Below are positions 30,400 through 42,012 of a DNA stretch of 64,000 bases, one piece after another. Position 1 is the stretch's first letter. Every line of letters begins with the position of its first letter. The notes beneath the pieces were generated by a model. That model saw only the letters and a program-made list of their open reading frames with translations, was not told the origin of the DNA and did not search any database. Origin of the DNA: JAWWOL01 sp033851545. GTDB lineage: Bacteria > Actinomycetota > Actinomycetes > JAWWOL01. The stretch covers positions 3,853 through 67,852 of the forward strand of contig JAWWOO010000034.1 in the NCBI GenBank assembly GCA_033851545.1, in the 5' to 3' direction. The translations under genes were made by a program, and so were the position numbers.

Positions 30400-31437
30400 A
30401 TGGAACTTGGGATCTACAGCTTTGGCGACCGGCACCCGGACGCCTTCACCGGCGAACAGCTGTCCGTCGCGGACGCTTACGCAAACACCCTCGAGCGGAT
30501 CACCCTCGCGGACCAGCTCGGCCTGTCGTTCTACGGCCTCGGTGAGCACCATCTCGACACCTACTCGATCTCCAACCCGGGCACCGTCCTGGCGGCGGCC
30601 GCCAGCGTGACCGAGCGGATCACCCTGTCCTCGGCGGTGACCGTGCTGAGCACCGAGGACCCGGTCCGGCTCTACCAGCAGTTCACGACCCTCGACCAGC
30701 TCAGCCGCGGGCGGGCCGAGCTGATGGCCGGGCGTGGGTCGTTCATCGAGTCGTTCCCGCTCTTCGGTGCGGATCTTGAGGACTACGAGGCGTTGTACGA
30801 GGAGAAGCTCGACCTCCTGCTCGCGATCGACAGGGAACAGCCGCTCACCTGGTCCGGGCACTTCCGCCCCTCGCTGACCGAGGCGACCATCCTGCCCCGG
30901 CCGTACGGCGAGCACCTGCGCATCTCGGTCGCCACCGGGGGCAACCCGCAGTCGTCGCTGCGGACGGGCGTGCGCGGGCTGCCCATCGTCTACGCCGTCA
31001 TCGGCGGCCGGCCGGAGCGGTTCGCCCCACTCGTCGACCTCTACCGCAGGGGTGGTGAGTCCGCCGGCAAGACGTCGTCGCTCAGCGTCACGATGGGTGG
31101 CATCGGCCTGATCGCCGAGAAGTCCCAGGATGCCAAGGACGCGTTCTTCCCGTACTGGATGGAGACCATGAAGTACGGCGCCAAGGCGCGTGGCTGGGCG
31201 ATCCCGAGCCGGGCGGACTACGACCAGGCGGCGCAGGGCGCACAGGGCATCTTCGTCGGCAGTCCGGCCGAGATCGCGGAGCGGATCATCACCATGGGCA
31301 AGCTGGTCGGAGCCGACCGGTACGCGATGCAGATGGACTGGGCGGGGGTGCCCCAGGCGCGGGTGCTCAAGGCGATCGAGCTGCTCGGTACGGAGATCCT
31401 CCCGCAGGTGCAGCAGGAGCTCACCGTCAACGCCTGA
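30400..31437 (+). CDS. LLM-class flavin-dependent oxidoreductase
   Basis: 345 aa from ATG 30400 (GGGGGAG upstream). Luciferase-like monooxygenase fold: GLGEHHLDTYSISNPG, LSSAVTVLSTEDPVRLYQQF, GRAELMAGRGSFIESFPLFG and FVGSPAEIAERI. Family members use FMN or F420; the cofactor cannot be decided here. Substrate unknown. Confidence 0.88.
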   Translation: MELGIYSFGDRHPDAFTGEQLSVADAYANTLERITLADQLGLSFYGLGEHHLDTYSISNPGTVLAAAASVTERITLSSAVTVLSTEDPVRLYQQFTTLDQLSRGRAELMAGRGSFIESFPLFGADLEDYEALYEEKLDLLLAIDREQPLTWSGHFRPSLTEATILPRPYGEHLRISVATGGNPQSSLRTGVRGLPIVYAVIGGRPERFAPLVDLYRRGGESAGKTSSLSVTMGGIGLIAEKSQDAKDAFFPYWMETMKYGAKARGWAIPSRADYDQAAQGAQGIFVGSPAEIAERIITMGKLVGADRYAMQMDWAGVPQARVLKAIELLGTEILPQVQQELTVNA

Positions 31438-31474
31438 GGTGTGTGGGCTGCCTCCTACTGGTTAGCCTTGGACC

Positions 31475-32881
31475 GTGACCAACGACGTACGCAACTTCGT
31501 GACCGAGCACCGCGCCGACCTGCTGGCAGACCTGGACGCCTTCCTGCGGATCGAGGGGATCAGTGCCCAGCCGGCGCACCAGGCCGACGTCGAGCGCAGC
31601 GCCGAGTGGCTGGGGCGGGCCTTCACCGACGCGGGATTCCCCACCGCCGAGGTCTGGCCGGTGGACGGGGGACTGCCGGCGGTCTACGCCGAGTGGCCCT
31701 CGGCCGACGCTGGCGCGCCGACGGTGCTGGTCTACGGGCATCACGACGTGCAGCCGGTGGATCCGCTCGAGCTGTGGCATACCGGCCCGTTCGAGCCGAC
31801 CATCGACGGTGACCTGCTACGGGCGCGCGGTGCCTCGGACGACAAGGGACAGCTGCTGTTCCACCTGCTCGGTGTACGGGCGCACCTCGCGGCGACCGGG
31901 CGCACCAGTCCGGCGGTGCACCTGAAGTTCCTGATCGAGGGGGAGGAGGAGTCGGGGTCCCCGAACTTCGAGCGGCTGCTGCGCGACCACCGTGAGCGGC
32001 TGTCCTGTGACGTCGTAGTGATCACCGACACCGGCATGCTGGCGGAGGACACGCCCAGCTCGGTCACCGGGATGCGCGGGATGGTGGCCTGTACGGTGCA
32101 CTTCCACGGACCCGACCTCGACCTGCACTCCGGCGTCTTCGGCGGCGCCGTGCCCAACCCGGCGACAGCGGTGGCCCGGTTGGTCGCAGCACTGCACGAC
32201 GACCACGGCCGGGTCCAGGTGCCCGGCTTCTATGACGACGTCGTTGAGCTCACCGAGGCCGAGCGGCAGCTGTTCGCCAGGGTGCCCTTCGACGCCACAG
32301 ACTTCCTGGCCACCAGTCAGTCCCGCGCGCTGACCGGTGAGGCCGGGCAGAGCACCCTCGAGCGGATCGGTGCACGACCGACAGCGGAGGTCAACGGCAT
32401 CGGCGGCGGCTACCAGGGCGACGGGAACAAGACCATCGTGCCGAGCGACGCCTTCGTCAAGCTGTCCTTCCGGCTGGTCTCGAACCAGCGGCCGGCGACC
32501 ATCCGCGGACAGGTGGAGCAGTTCGTCGCGGAGCAGCGGCCACCAGGGATCGCGGCACAGGTCGAGTGGGAAGGCGAAGGCGTCGAGGCCTGCCTGGTCG
32601 ACATCGACACCCCCGCCTACCAGGCACTGTCCCGGGCCGTCTGCACGGCCTTCGACGCGGACCTGATGCTGCCGACGCGGGAGGGTGGCTCGGGCCCGGA
32701 GGCGATGATCCAGCAGGTGCTCGGCGCGCCGATGGTCTTCCTCGGCGTGGGGCTGCCGGACGACCAGATCCACGCGCCCAACGAGAAGGTCAGCCTTCCC
32801 ATGCTTTACAAAGGAGCCGAGGCAGCTGCCCATCTGTGGGCCGAGTTCGCCGGCCTCGGCGTCGAGGGGCTGAAAGGCTGA
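31475..32881 (+). CDS. M20-family dipeptidase
   Basis: 468 aa. Di-zinc peptidase: VYGHHDVQPVDPLELW (metal His/Asp), RGASDDKGQLLFHLLGV (bridging Asp), EGEEESGSPNF (general base and metal Glu) and C-terminal PNEKVSLPMLYKGAE. GTG start 37 bases after the preceding gene. Typical of dipeptidases that act on Xaa-His or unspecific dipeptides. Confidence 0.9.
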   Translation: MTNDVRNFVTEHRADLLADLDAFLRIEGISAQPAHQADVERSAEWLGRAFTDAGFPTAEVWPVDGGLPAVYAEWPSADAGAPTVLVYGHHDVQPVDPLELWHTGPFEPTIDGDLLRARGASDDKGQLLFHLLGVRAHLAATGRTSPAVHLKFLIEGEEESGSPNFERLLRDHRERLSCDVVVITDTGMLAEDTPSSVTGMRGMVACTVHFHGPDLDLHSGVFGGAVPNPATAVARLVAALHDDHGRVQVPGFYDDVVELTEAERQLFARVPFDATDFLATSQSRALTGEAGQSTLERIGARPTAEVNGIGGGYQGDGNKTIVPSDAFVKLSFRLVSNQRPATIRGQVEQFVAEQRPPGIAAQVEWEGEGVEACLVDIDTPAYQALSRAVCTAFDADLMLPTREGGSGPEAMIQQVLGAPMVFLGVGLPDDQIHAPNEKVSLPMLYKGAEAAAHLWAEFAGLGVEGLKG

Positions 32882-32890
32882 CCGTGCGGC

Positions 32891-35284
32891 TCAGCGGGCG
32901 AGCAGGCCGTCGACGTTGACGACCTTGCCCTTGCTCTTCTGCGCCTTCGCGCCCCTGACCACGAGGACGATCGTGTGCGCCTTGGCCTGGTGGTAGGACG
33001 CGAGGTTGACGACGACCTGCGCCTTGGTGGCCTTGCTGAACAGGCTGATGTCCCGCAGGTGCTTGCCATCGACGAACACCCCGACGATGCCGCAGGTCGA
33101 GCACGTCGTGGTCAGGAACGCGAAGCTCGACCCGTAGGCCTTGACGCGCGCGGTGGCACCGGTCTTGGCCGACTTGACCAGGGTGCCGCCGAACGCGGCG
33201 TGGCTGCGGACCCGGGACCAGCCGGTGCTCAGCTTGAAGCTCTTGTCGTCGTACGCCACGCTGAGCGCCTTCTTGGCGGTCGACGCGTTACCGGCCTTGT
33301 CCGTGGCCACGACCACGAGCTGGTAGATCGAGCCGAGCTGGCCCTTCAGCGTGACGGTGCTCGAGCCGGCGGTGGTGGCGGACCAGACCACCTTGCCGTT
33401 GCGCAGCACCGTGGCCAAGACGTTGCCGACGCCGGACGTCGGGTCCGACACGGCCCAGCCGTACTGCACCGTCTTGCCGGTCGACGAAGACGCCTTGGCA
33501 GTGACCGAGACGGTGGGGGCGGCACCGTCGACGACAACCGTCGTCACGGCGGTGAGGCAACGCTGGTAGCTCAGGTAACCCTGGGCCCACACGGTGTAGA
33601 CGCCGTCCGAGGGCACCGTGACCGGCGCAGGCGCGGCCGGCTTGCCGCTGTTGTTCGTGCAGGTGGGCGGGGTCCCGTACCCGGTGGCCCAGCTGAGGAA
33701 GGTCTGGCCGCCCGGCGCGGTGACGCTGACCGGGACGGTCTTGCTCGTGGTGAACGCTGGCGCAGAGACGACCGGTGCCTGCACGAGCTGGTCGACGAGC
33801 GGATGCCAGTACGGCGCCCCGAGCCCGGTGACCATGTCATAGCCGCTGCCGGCTGCGAATCCGTTGTTGCCAGAGACGACGTCCCGGAAGCTGGTCGCCG
33901 GGGCGGCGTACAGCGCACTGTGGATGTCCCCGATGCCACCGTTGGTCAGCCCCCGCGAGGCCAGCTCGGTGGTCAGCATGGCGGCCGAGATGGGGGAGGC
34001 CAGGCTGGTGCCACCGAAGGTGTCGTACTCCAGCCCGAACCCGGTTCCGAAGTCGTGGACCACGTCGAAGCCGGTGTTCGGGTCGGCGTCAGCGGCGATG
34101 TCCGGCACGGCACGGGTCGTGACGCTCGGCAGGGCAGCCGCCTGATAGGCGGGACGGGGGAACTGCGATAGGCCGCCGCCGGATCCGGACCAGCCGGTCT
34201 CCTGCGGGCCGACCAGGTCGAGGCTGGTGCCGCCGACCGCCACGACCAGCGGGTCCGAGGCGGGATAGTTGACGCCGGTGGACCCGTCACGGCACAAGGC
34301 GCCGTCGTCACCGGAGGAGGCGAACACGGTGACGCCGGTCGCCACCAACGAGGCGATCGCGTTGTGGACGAGGGCAACGAAAGGCTCGTGCGTCTGCTCG
34401 CAGCGACCCCAGGAGATCGACAGGGCGACTATGCCAGAACTGGTCAGCGCATCGGCGGCAATGCGGTAGTAGGCGTCGAGCTCGCCCTGCCCCGAGCCGT
34501 TGGTGACGAAGTAGCCGCGCTGTGTCGCGAACCGGTTGGTGCTGTAGATGCTCTCCTGGTCCAGTGCCACCTCGGCGGCGCCGTCGAAACCGTCGTCGAG
34601 GGTGGTGGAAGCTCCGTCGATGGAGACCGCGGTGAACTGGCCGGCGGCCGGCGTGGGCAGTCCGGCCCACGTGGCGTAGGCACCCAGCTCGGACGCGTTC
34701 CAACCGGCGAACTGCAGGGTGGCGATCACCGGAGCGCTCGAGCCGGCCGGCGGCGCGGCATCCGAGGCCTGGTAGGTCGTCCTGAAGTCACTACCCTTCA
34801 ACGGCTGAGCGGCCATCGGCGTCATGCGCGACCCCTGCCCGCCGATCACGACGGACGCGACACCCGCAACAGACGCCGGGTCATAGACCACGCCGCCGCC
34901 GGCCGCCCGACCGCTGGACGCCAGCGCGCGTACGGCAGCCGCCGGACCGTGCACCACTATGGTCCACGGCGTTGAGTCGTCGACGGTGAGGCCCAGTCCG
35001 CCGATCGAGCTCCGTACGGACGCCTTCACGGCCGCGGAGGGGATGGTGCCGGCGAGCCGGGCCAGCCGATCCGCCCGGGACAGCCCGCCGGCCTGCGCCA
35101 GCGAGCTGGTGGCCGCCGGGTTCGGGGTCCGAAGAACCAACGTGGCTGACATCTCGGTGCCCGACACCGGTGTGGCAGCGAACGCCTGCGCCGGAAGGGC
35201 ACTGGTCAGGGCCAGCGCGCAGACGGCCACCCCCGCCGACCGGAGACGTGGCTTCAGACGGGCAGGCGTGGCGATTCGCGTCAA
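32891..35284 (-). CDS. Secreted sedolisin-type serine protease (S53)
   Basis: 797 aa. Signal peptide (CALALTSALPAQAFA), activation-peptide domain (about residues 45-190), then a sedolisin catalytic domain: Glu and Asp in DGAAEVALDQE, ALSISWGRCE, oxyanion Asp in SSGDDGA, and nucleophile Ser in FGGTSLASPISAAML. C-terminal part (from about 520) has Ig-like or beta-rich domains. Acidic, kumamolisin-like protease likely. Converges with the M20 gene (9-base gap). Confidence 0.87.
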   Translation of the reverse strand: MTRIATPARLKPRLRSAGVAVCALALTSALPAQAFAATPVSGTEMSATLVLRTPNPAATSSLAQAGGLSRADRLARLAGTIPSAAVKASVRSSIGGLGLTVDDSTPWTIVVHGPAAAVRALASSGRAAGGGVVYDPASVAGVASVVIGGQGSRMTPMAAQPLKGSDFRTTYQASDAAPPAGSSAPVIATLQFAGWNASELGAYATWAGLPTPAAGQFTAVSIDGASTTLDDGFDGAAEVALDQESIYSTNRFATQRGYFVTNGSGQGELDAYYRIAADALTSSGIVALSISWGRCEQTHEPFVALVHNAIASLVATGVTVFASSGDDGALCRDGSTGVNYPASDPLVVAVGGTSLDLVGPQETGWSGSGGGLSQFPRPAYQAAALPSVTTRAVPDIAADADPNTGFDVVHDFGTGFGLEYDTFGGTSLASPISAAMLTTELASRGLTNGGIGDIHSALYAAPATSFRDVVSGNNGFAAGSGYDMVTGLGAPYWHPLVDQLVQAPVVSAPAFTTSKTVPVSVTAPGGQTFLSWATGYGTPPTCTNNSGKPAAPAPVTVPSDGVYTVWAQGYLSYQRCLTAVTTVVVDGAAPTVSVTAKASSSTGKTVQYGWAVSDPTSGVGNVLATVLRNGKVVWSATTAGSSTVTLKGQLGSIYQLVVVATDKAGNASTAKKALSVAYDDKSFKLSTGWSRVRSHAAFGGTLVKSAKTGATARVKAYGSSFAFLTTTCSTCGIVGVFVDGKHLRDISLFSKATKAQVVVNLASYHQAKAHTIVLVVRGAKAQKSKGKVVNVDGLLAR

Positions 35285-35306
35285 GGCGTTCGTCCCCCAG
35301 GTAAGA

Positions 35307-35327
35307 ATCCCGTTTCGTGGACGGGAT
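35307..35327. repeat. Inverted repeat upstream of the sedolisin gene
   Basis: ATCCCGT and ACGGGAT pair perfectly across 7 bases, centred about 33 bases before the sedolisin start. Fits an operator or a leader hairpin. Confidence 0.45.
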
Positions 35328-35528
35328 GTCGTTCGGATGTCCGGTCAACCTTGGCCTTGCGCGTGCCGAACTGGAGCGCCACCATACCGAACCCGCTGTC
35401 GAACCGTGGGGTGTTTGGCCATCAGCTCGGTCGGCGCCGGCAGCGAGGCGCATGTTAGCGCTCTCGCGAGTGGCAGGCGCTGCGGGACTACCTTTGTCCG
35501 ACACGGGACCGGGCAGGAGGCCCACGGA

Positions 35529-35720
35529 GTGTTCGTGAATCCGCTGTTGACCTCAGCAGGCTCCATGCCGACGCTGACCCCGACGACGCTGACCTCGCTC
35601 ACCGGCTACAAGCTGCAAGTGTCGTCAACGCTCGCAAACTCGGGCGTGACCCTGTCCACGGTCGGCATCAGCGCCGGCTCCCGCGACTTCTACGGTGACG
35701 CGATCCCTGCCGACCGTTAG
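35529..35720 (+). CDS. Possible small protein, 63 aa
   Basis: GTG start with GCAGGAGG eight bases away. The peptide (starting VFVNPLLTSAGSMPTLTP) is Ser/Thr/Leu rich, with no recognised family. Could be an authentic gene in the 230-base gap between the sedolisin start and the DUF1269 gene, or chance. Confidence 0.35.
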   Translation: MFVNPLLTSAGSMPTLTPTTLTSLTGYKLQVSSTLANSGVTLSTVGISAGSRDFYGDAIPADR

Positions 35721-35748
35721 TCGGGTCCCGGCCGGGTGGCCCGTTCCC

Positions 35749-36252
35749 TCAGGCAGTGGCCACCTTGCTCTTCCCGTGCAGCGCCTCCTGCAGCTGCGCC
35801 TCGGCATCCCGGGGGAGTGACGTCTTCAGCACGGTTCCGCCGAACTTGCTCAGCGCGTCGATGGCCTTGTCGAAGGTGAGTTCTTCGACAATGAGGAACA
35901 GCGCGGATGTTCCCGGTTGCAGCATGTCCCGGACGCGGGTCTGGAACTCATTGTCGATGTCGATCTTTTCGACCAGTCCCATCAGCGCGCCGAGGCCGGC
36001 GCCGATCACCATGCCGAACAACGGGATGAAGAACAGCAACCCGAACAGAAAGCCCCACAGCATGCCCCAGGAGGCGCCGCCCTGGACGGGATGATGGTTC
36101 GTCGTGACCTGGAACCGGCCCTCACGGTCACGCTTGATCACGGCGATGGCATCCGGCTGAATGATCAGGTCCGCGGCAAGCCGTCGCGCTTCAGCGGCGG
36201 CTTTGTCCGCGGTCGTCTCGTCCGGGTAGCCGATGGCGATCAGAGTGCTCAT
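35749..36252 (-). CDS. DUF1269 membrane protein
   Basis: 167 aa. GASWGMLWGFLFGLLFFIPLF and the glycine-rich GMVIGAGLGALMG form a hairpin of membrane helices, flanked by soluble regions, the last with EELTFDKAIDALSKFGG. Family function unknown; often stress-associated. It lies next to the HtrA gene on the same strand (58-base gap). Confidence 0.85.
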   Translation of the reverse strand: MSTLIAIGYPDETTADKAAAEARRLAADLIIQPDAIAVIKRDREGRFQVTTNHHPVQGGASWGMLWGFLFGLLFFIPLFGMVIGAGLGALMGLVEKIDIDNEFQTRVRDMLQPGTSALFLIVEELTFDKAIDALSKFGGTVLKTSLPRDAEAQLQEALHGKSKVATA

Positions 36253-36310
36253 GGTGTCTCCTTCTGTTCCGCGTTGACTTGTCAGGCCTGCTGATGCGGG
36301 GGCACGGTAG

Positions 36311-37390
36311 TCAGCCTGCGGCCAGATCTCCGGCCAGGTCGCCGAGTGTGACGGTGACTGTCCGCTTGTCCGTTCCGGTTGGCGAGGTCACGATGACGGT
36401 GACCTGCTCGCCGGGGGTGTGCAGGGCGAGGGCATCTGCCAGGTCCTGGGTGGACGTGATGGTTGCGCTGCCGAGCTTGGTGATCACCTCACCGACGGCG
36501 AGATGGGCCTTGGCTGCCGGGCCGTTCGGAATCACGCTTGCGATGCCCGCACCGATGGGCTGGCCGTTGGCGCCATTGACCGTCTCGACCCTCACGCCGA
36601 GCGTCGCCCGGCCGGAGTTCGTCACCTTGCCGTGGGAGATCAACTGGTTGGCGATGTTGCGCGCCATGTTGCTGGCGATGGCGAAGCCGATCCCCGGCGC
36701 CGCGGAGCCCCCGCCCATCTGCGGGTCAACAGCGGCGAGAGTGGGGATGCCGACGACCTCGCCGCTGAGGTTCACCAGCGCGCCACCACTGTTGCCCGGG
36801 TTGATCGCGGCGCTGGTCTGAATGGTGTCGGGAATCGTCGCCCCGGGGGATTCCGCGTCCTGCGGCTCGTTGACGATGCGCCCCAGCGCCGAGACGATCC
36901 CTTCGGTGACGCTGCCCGCCAGACCCAGCGGGTTCCCCACCGCCATCACGATGTCACCGGTCCGCAGCGCTTTCGAATCACCGAAGGTGGCCGGGTGCAG
37001 GTTGGTGGCCCCGTTGATGCGGATGACGGCGAGGTCGTCCGGGGCGAAGGTGCCCACCAGCGTGGCCGCATGACTTGTGGTCGTGTTCGCCTGCCGGACC
37101 TGGAAGGTGTGGGACGTGCCGACGACGTGAGCGTTGGTCACGACGTCCCCTTGCGCGTCCATGATGACCCCCGAACCGAGACCGCTGGAGGTGAGGATCT
37201 CCACAACCGAGGGAAGGGTCTTCGAAACGGTGTCGGTGAAGGCAGCCTGCAACGCCAGGGCCGGGTTGGCTGTGCTCGTCGAGGACGGTGCGGCTGCTGG
37301 CGATCCGCCGTGGGTGCAGCCGGACAGCGCGGTGACGAGAAGCGCGGACAGCGCGGTGGCGTACATGGGGAGTCGAGCGGCCCGGGTCAT
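36311..37390 (-). CDS. HtrA/DegP-like lipoprotein serine protease with PDZ domain
   Basis: 359 aa from ATG 37390, where a lipoprotein signal (YATALSALLVTALSGC) begins; the frame extends 82 codons further without support. S1C triad: His in TNAHVVG, Asp in DDLAVIRI, Ser in NPGNSGGALVN. One PDZ domain (AAKAHLAVGEVITKLGS) ends the protein. Envelope-anchored quality-control protease, divergent from the chaperone operon. Confidence 0.9.
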   Translation of the reverse strand: MTRAARLPMYATALSALLVTALSGCTHGGSPAAAPSSTSTANPALALQAAFTDTVSKTLPSVVEILTSSGLGSGVIMDAQGDVVTNAHVVGTSHTFQVRQANTTTSHAATLVGTFAPDDLAVIRINGATNLHPATFGDSKALRTGDIVMAVGNPLGLAGSVTEGIVSALGRIVNEPQDAESPGATIPDTIQTSAAINPGNSGGALVNLSGEVVGIPTLAAVDPQMGGGSAAPGIGFAIASNMARNIANQLISHGKVTNSGRATLGVRVETVNGANGQPIGAGIASVIPNGPAAKAHLAVGEVITKLGSATITSTQDLADALALHTPGEQVTVIVTSPTGTDKRTVTVTLGDLAGDLAAG

Positions 37391-37770
37391 CTGGGCTCCC
37401 TTCAGGGCAGCACAGCCAGTTGACTCCGGCGGCCGATCAGGGTCTTGACCCCCAAGGTGCGACTTGTGCCCGTCCGAACTGTCCTGAGGGGACGAGTCGG
37501 TCGAACAAGCGGATCGCCCCCTCCTGGCGTTAACGCTCGCCAGGCCCAAGGGCGGCCCTCGCGCCCCCTCGGAAGGCCAGGCGTGCCACGAGGTCAGGGG
37601 CAGTGAACCAAATTCGACACCCCAGGGTGAGGCCACGCAGACCCCGAGATGTGAAGGTGAGACGAGGCCCGGACGCGCCCTCCAACGCGAGGTCGTGAGG
37701 GTGAGGCCGGCTCCGTCCTTCCGGGCTGCAGCCAGAGATCGCCCACGACGCTTGATCTTCGGAGGAAGTC
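37391..37770. promoter_or_regulatory. Divergent control region htrA/hsp20
   Basis: 380 bases without a gene. It contains a perfect inverted repeat CCTGGCG-N8-CGCCAGG (37523-37544) and GGGTGAGGCC twice, at 37625-37634 and 37699-37708, with a variant between. No CIRCE or HAIR (HspR) box is seen. The repeat lies about equally far from both genes, so it may control either. Confidence 0.45.
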
Positions 37771-38229
37771 ATGACACTGATGCGGTTCGACCCCTTCCGC
37801 GACCTCGACCGGCTCAACGAACGCGTGCTCACAGGGGCGATGCGCGCCATGCCGACCGAGGCCTTTCGCCGGGGAGACGAGTTCTTCGTTCTCCTCGACG
37901 TTCCCGGCGTCGACCCCGGTGCGGTCCGCGTCACCGTCGAACGCAACGTGGTGAACGTCGAGGCCACCTTCACCTCGCCGCGCCAGGAGGGCGACGAACC
38001 GATCATCGACGAGCGACCGCACGGGCGCGCGACCCGCCAGTTCTTCCTCGGCGAGAACCTCGATGCCGCCAACCTGCGAGCCGACTACGACCGCGGGGTG
38101 CTGACGCTGACGATCCCGGTGGCCGAGCAGAGCAAGCCGCGCCAGGTCCAGATCGGATCGGGGTCGACACGGACCATCGACGTCAGCTCGCAGGACCAGC
38201 AGAAGGCCGAGCAGGCGGTCAACGCCTGA
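37771..38229 (+). CDS. Small heat-shock protein Hsp20
   Basis: 152 aa. Alpha-crystallin domain: DEFFVLLDVPGVDPGAVRVTV, RATRQFFLGENLDAANLRAD, YDRGVLTLTIPVAE. AGGAGG upstream of ATG. First gene of the chaperone operon. Confidence 0.94.
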   Translation: MTLMRFDPFRDLDRLNERVLTGAMRAMPTEAFRRGDEFFVLLDVPGVDPGAVRVTVERNVVNVEATFTSPRQEGDEPIIDERPHGRATRQFFLGENLDAANLRADYDRGVLTLTIPVAEQSKPRQVQIGSGSTRTIDVSSQDQQKAEQAVNA

Positions 38230-38295
38230 GGATCGGCTGACTGCCGCTTCGCTTCCGGTCCTCATCACCTTTCGACACGCAGGAAAGAGGCTGTC

Positions 38296-40191
<1,896 letters not shown>

Positions 40192-40732
40192 TGCCGGTCA
40201 GGTCCAGTCGGACCCTGACACGCATCGTGCGCCCGAAACCGCCGCACCGGCTGAGGGCTCGGACGCGACGGCTGAGGCTGCGGGGGAGACCACCCAGGTC
40301 AAGGAAGAGCTGACAGAGGAACGGTGGCGACGCGCTCTCGCTGACCTGGACAACGCCCGCAAGCGGGCTACGCGCGAGCTCAGCCACGTCCGTGACAGTG
40401 AGCGAGCCTTGGTAGCAAGGCAGTTCCTTCCGGTGGTCGACAACCTCGAGCTCGCGTTGGCGCACGCCGATGATGCCCCCGGAGCTGTCATCGAAGGCAT
40501 CCGCGCAGTCCGGGACCAGGCGGTCGCGGTGCTGGCCCGCCTCGGTTATGAGCGGTTCGACAAGCCCGGTGTCCCGTTCGACCCCACCGTGCACGAGGTC
40601 GTCAGCGTCGTCGAGGACCCGAACGCCGAGCCGGGGACCGTGGTTCAGGTGCTGCGTCCCGGATACGGCGACGCCGAGCGGCAGCTGCGGCCGGCCGGTG
40701 TTGCAGTGTCCCGCCCGCGGAAGTGAGCAGCG

Positions 40733-41680
40733 GTGGCACAGGACTACTACGAGATGCTCGGCGTGGCCCGGAATGCCACCGCCGAGGAGTTGCAGCAGGC
40801 GTTTCGTAAGCTTGCGCGCCGCTACCACCCGGACGTCAACTCCGACCCGAGCGCCGTGGACCGGTTCAAGGAGATCAACGAGGCCTACCACGTGCTTGCC
40901 GATCCGGAGACCCGGGCGCGCTACGACCGCTTCGGGCCGGACTTTCGCCAGATCCCCGACGACGTCGCCGCCGGCGCCGGCGCGTCTCGTGCCTACCGCT
41001 CGGGGAACGTGGGGACGGGCGCCGGTCGCGTGCGTCGCGGCTCACCCGGCGGCGCGAGCATCAACATCGAGGACTTGTTCGGCGGTGGCATCGGCGGTTT
41101 CGAGGACATGTTCGGCTCGTGGCGCAGTGACGGGCCGATGCCCGGGGCCGATCAAGAGGCCGAGCTGACCCTGAGCGTTGAGCAGGCATTCGCGGGGGGC
41201 AAGCAGCGGGTGACGTTGTCCGGCCAGTCGGGACAGCGCAGCTACAACGTCACGGTTCCAGCGGGAGTCACCGATGGGCAGCGCATCCGGCTCAGCGGCC
41301 AGGGTGGGGAGGGCAGCGCCGGGGGCGCCTCCGGTGACCTCTACCTGCGGGTGCGGATCGTGCCTGACGAGCGCTTCCGTGTCGAGGGCAGGGACATCCA
41401 CGTGGATGCCCCGGTCGCGCCCTGGGAAGCCGCGCTCGGGGCGACCGTACCGATCTCGACTCCCGGTGGCGAGGCGAAGGTGCATGTGCCCGCCGGCTCC
41501 TCCAGCGGGCGGCGGCTTCGCCTGGCCGGTCTCGGGATGCCGAACCCCCGAGGGAAGCCTGGGGACCTCTACGCCGAGATTCGCATCGTGGTGCCGCGCC
41601 GGCTGCACAAGCGGGAGAAGGAGCTGTTCGAGGAGCTGGCACGCGAGTCCCGCTTCGACCCCAGGAGCGTGAAGACATGA
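40733..41680 (+). CDS. DnaJ family co-chaperone without zinc finger (CbpA type)
   Basis: 315 aa. J domain with HPD (RYHPDVNSDPSAVDR), a Gly/Ser-rich linker and two C-terminal beta domains (EAELTLSVEQAFAGGKQRV). The CxxCxGxG zinc fingers of DnaJ are absent, so it is CbpA-like. It pairs with the next gene, a CbpM-type modulator, which supports this class. Confidence 0.93.
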   Translation: MAQDYYEMLGVARNATAEELQQAFRKLARRYHPDVNSDPSAVDRFKEINEAYHVLADPETRARYDRFGPDFRQIPDDVAAGAGASRAYRSGNVGTGAGRVRRGSPGGASINIEDLFGGGIGGFEDMFGSWRSDGPMPGADQEAELTLSVEQAFAGGKQRVTLSGQSGQRSYNVTVPAGVTDGQRIRLSGQGGEGSAGGASGDLYLRVRIVPDERFRVEGRDIHVDAPVAPWEAALGATVPISTPGGEAKVHVPAGSSSGRRLRLAGLGMPNPRGKPGDLYAEIRIVVPRRLHKREKELFEELARESRFDPRSVKT

Positions 41681-42012
41681 GCGATCAGCGCGCACCCGGC
41701 CCGTACCAGTTGCTGGCCGTTCAGACGTCACCCCGGCTGAGCCTCGACAGCTTCGCGGCCCGGGCCGGTCTGCATCCCGAGCTGGTCCGCCGGCTTGTCG
41801 CGCTGGGACTGATCCCCGCGACCCGCGACGGGGCGGGACAGCTGTGGTTCGTGCCTGCCGACCTGGCCATCGTGGGCCGCATCCGCCGGCTGCGCGCGGA
41901 CCTGTCGCTCAACTACGCGGCGCTCGGCCTCGTGATGGACCTGCTCGACCGTATTCGGCAACTCGAGAATGCCACCGCACCGGCAACACGGAGGCACCCG
42001 CCATGGATATGA
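41677..42012 (+). CDS. Chaperone modulator CbpM-like (MerR-type)
   Basis: 111 aa. SLDSFAARAGLHPELVRRLV and LSLNYAALGLVMDLLDRIRQL match CbpM, a MerR_2 protein that binds the J domain of CbpA. The position could also suit an HspR-like repressor, but the canonical HspR DNA-binding pattern is not seen. ATGA overlap with the dnaJ gene. Confidence 0.8.
   Translation: MSDQRAPGPYQLLAVQTSPRLSLDSFAARAGLHPELVRRLVALGLIPATRDGAGQLWFVPADLAIVGRIRRLRADLSLNYAALGLVMDLLDRIRQLENATAPATRRHPPWI

Noticed and set aside
35455..35476. TTAGCGCTC and GAGTGGCAG, looking like CIRCE
   Set aside because: Spacer is 4 rather than 9 bases, several mismatches, and no chaperone gene follows.
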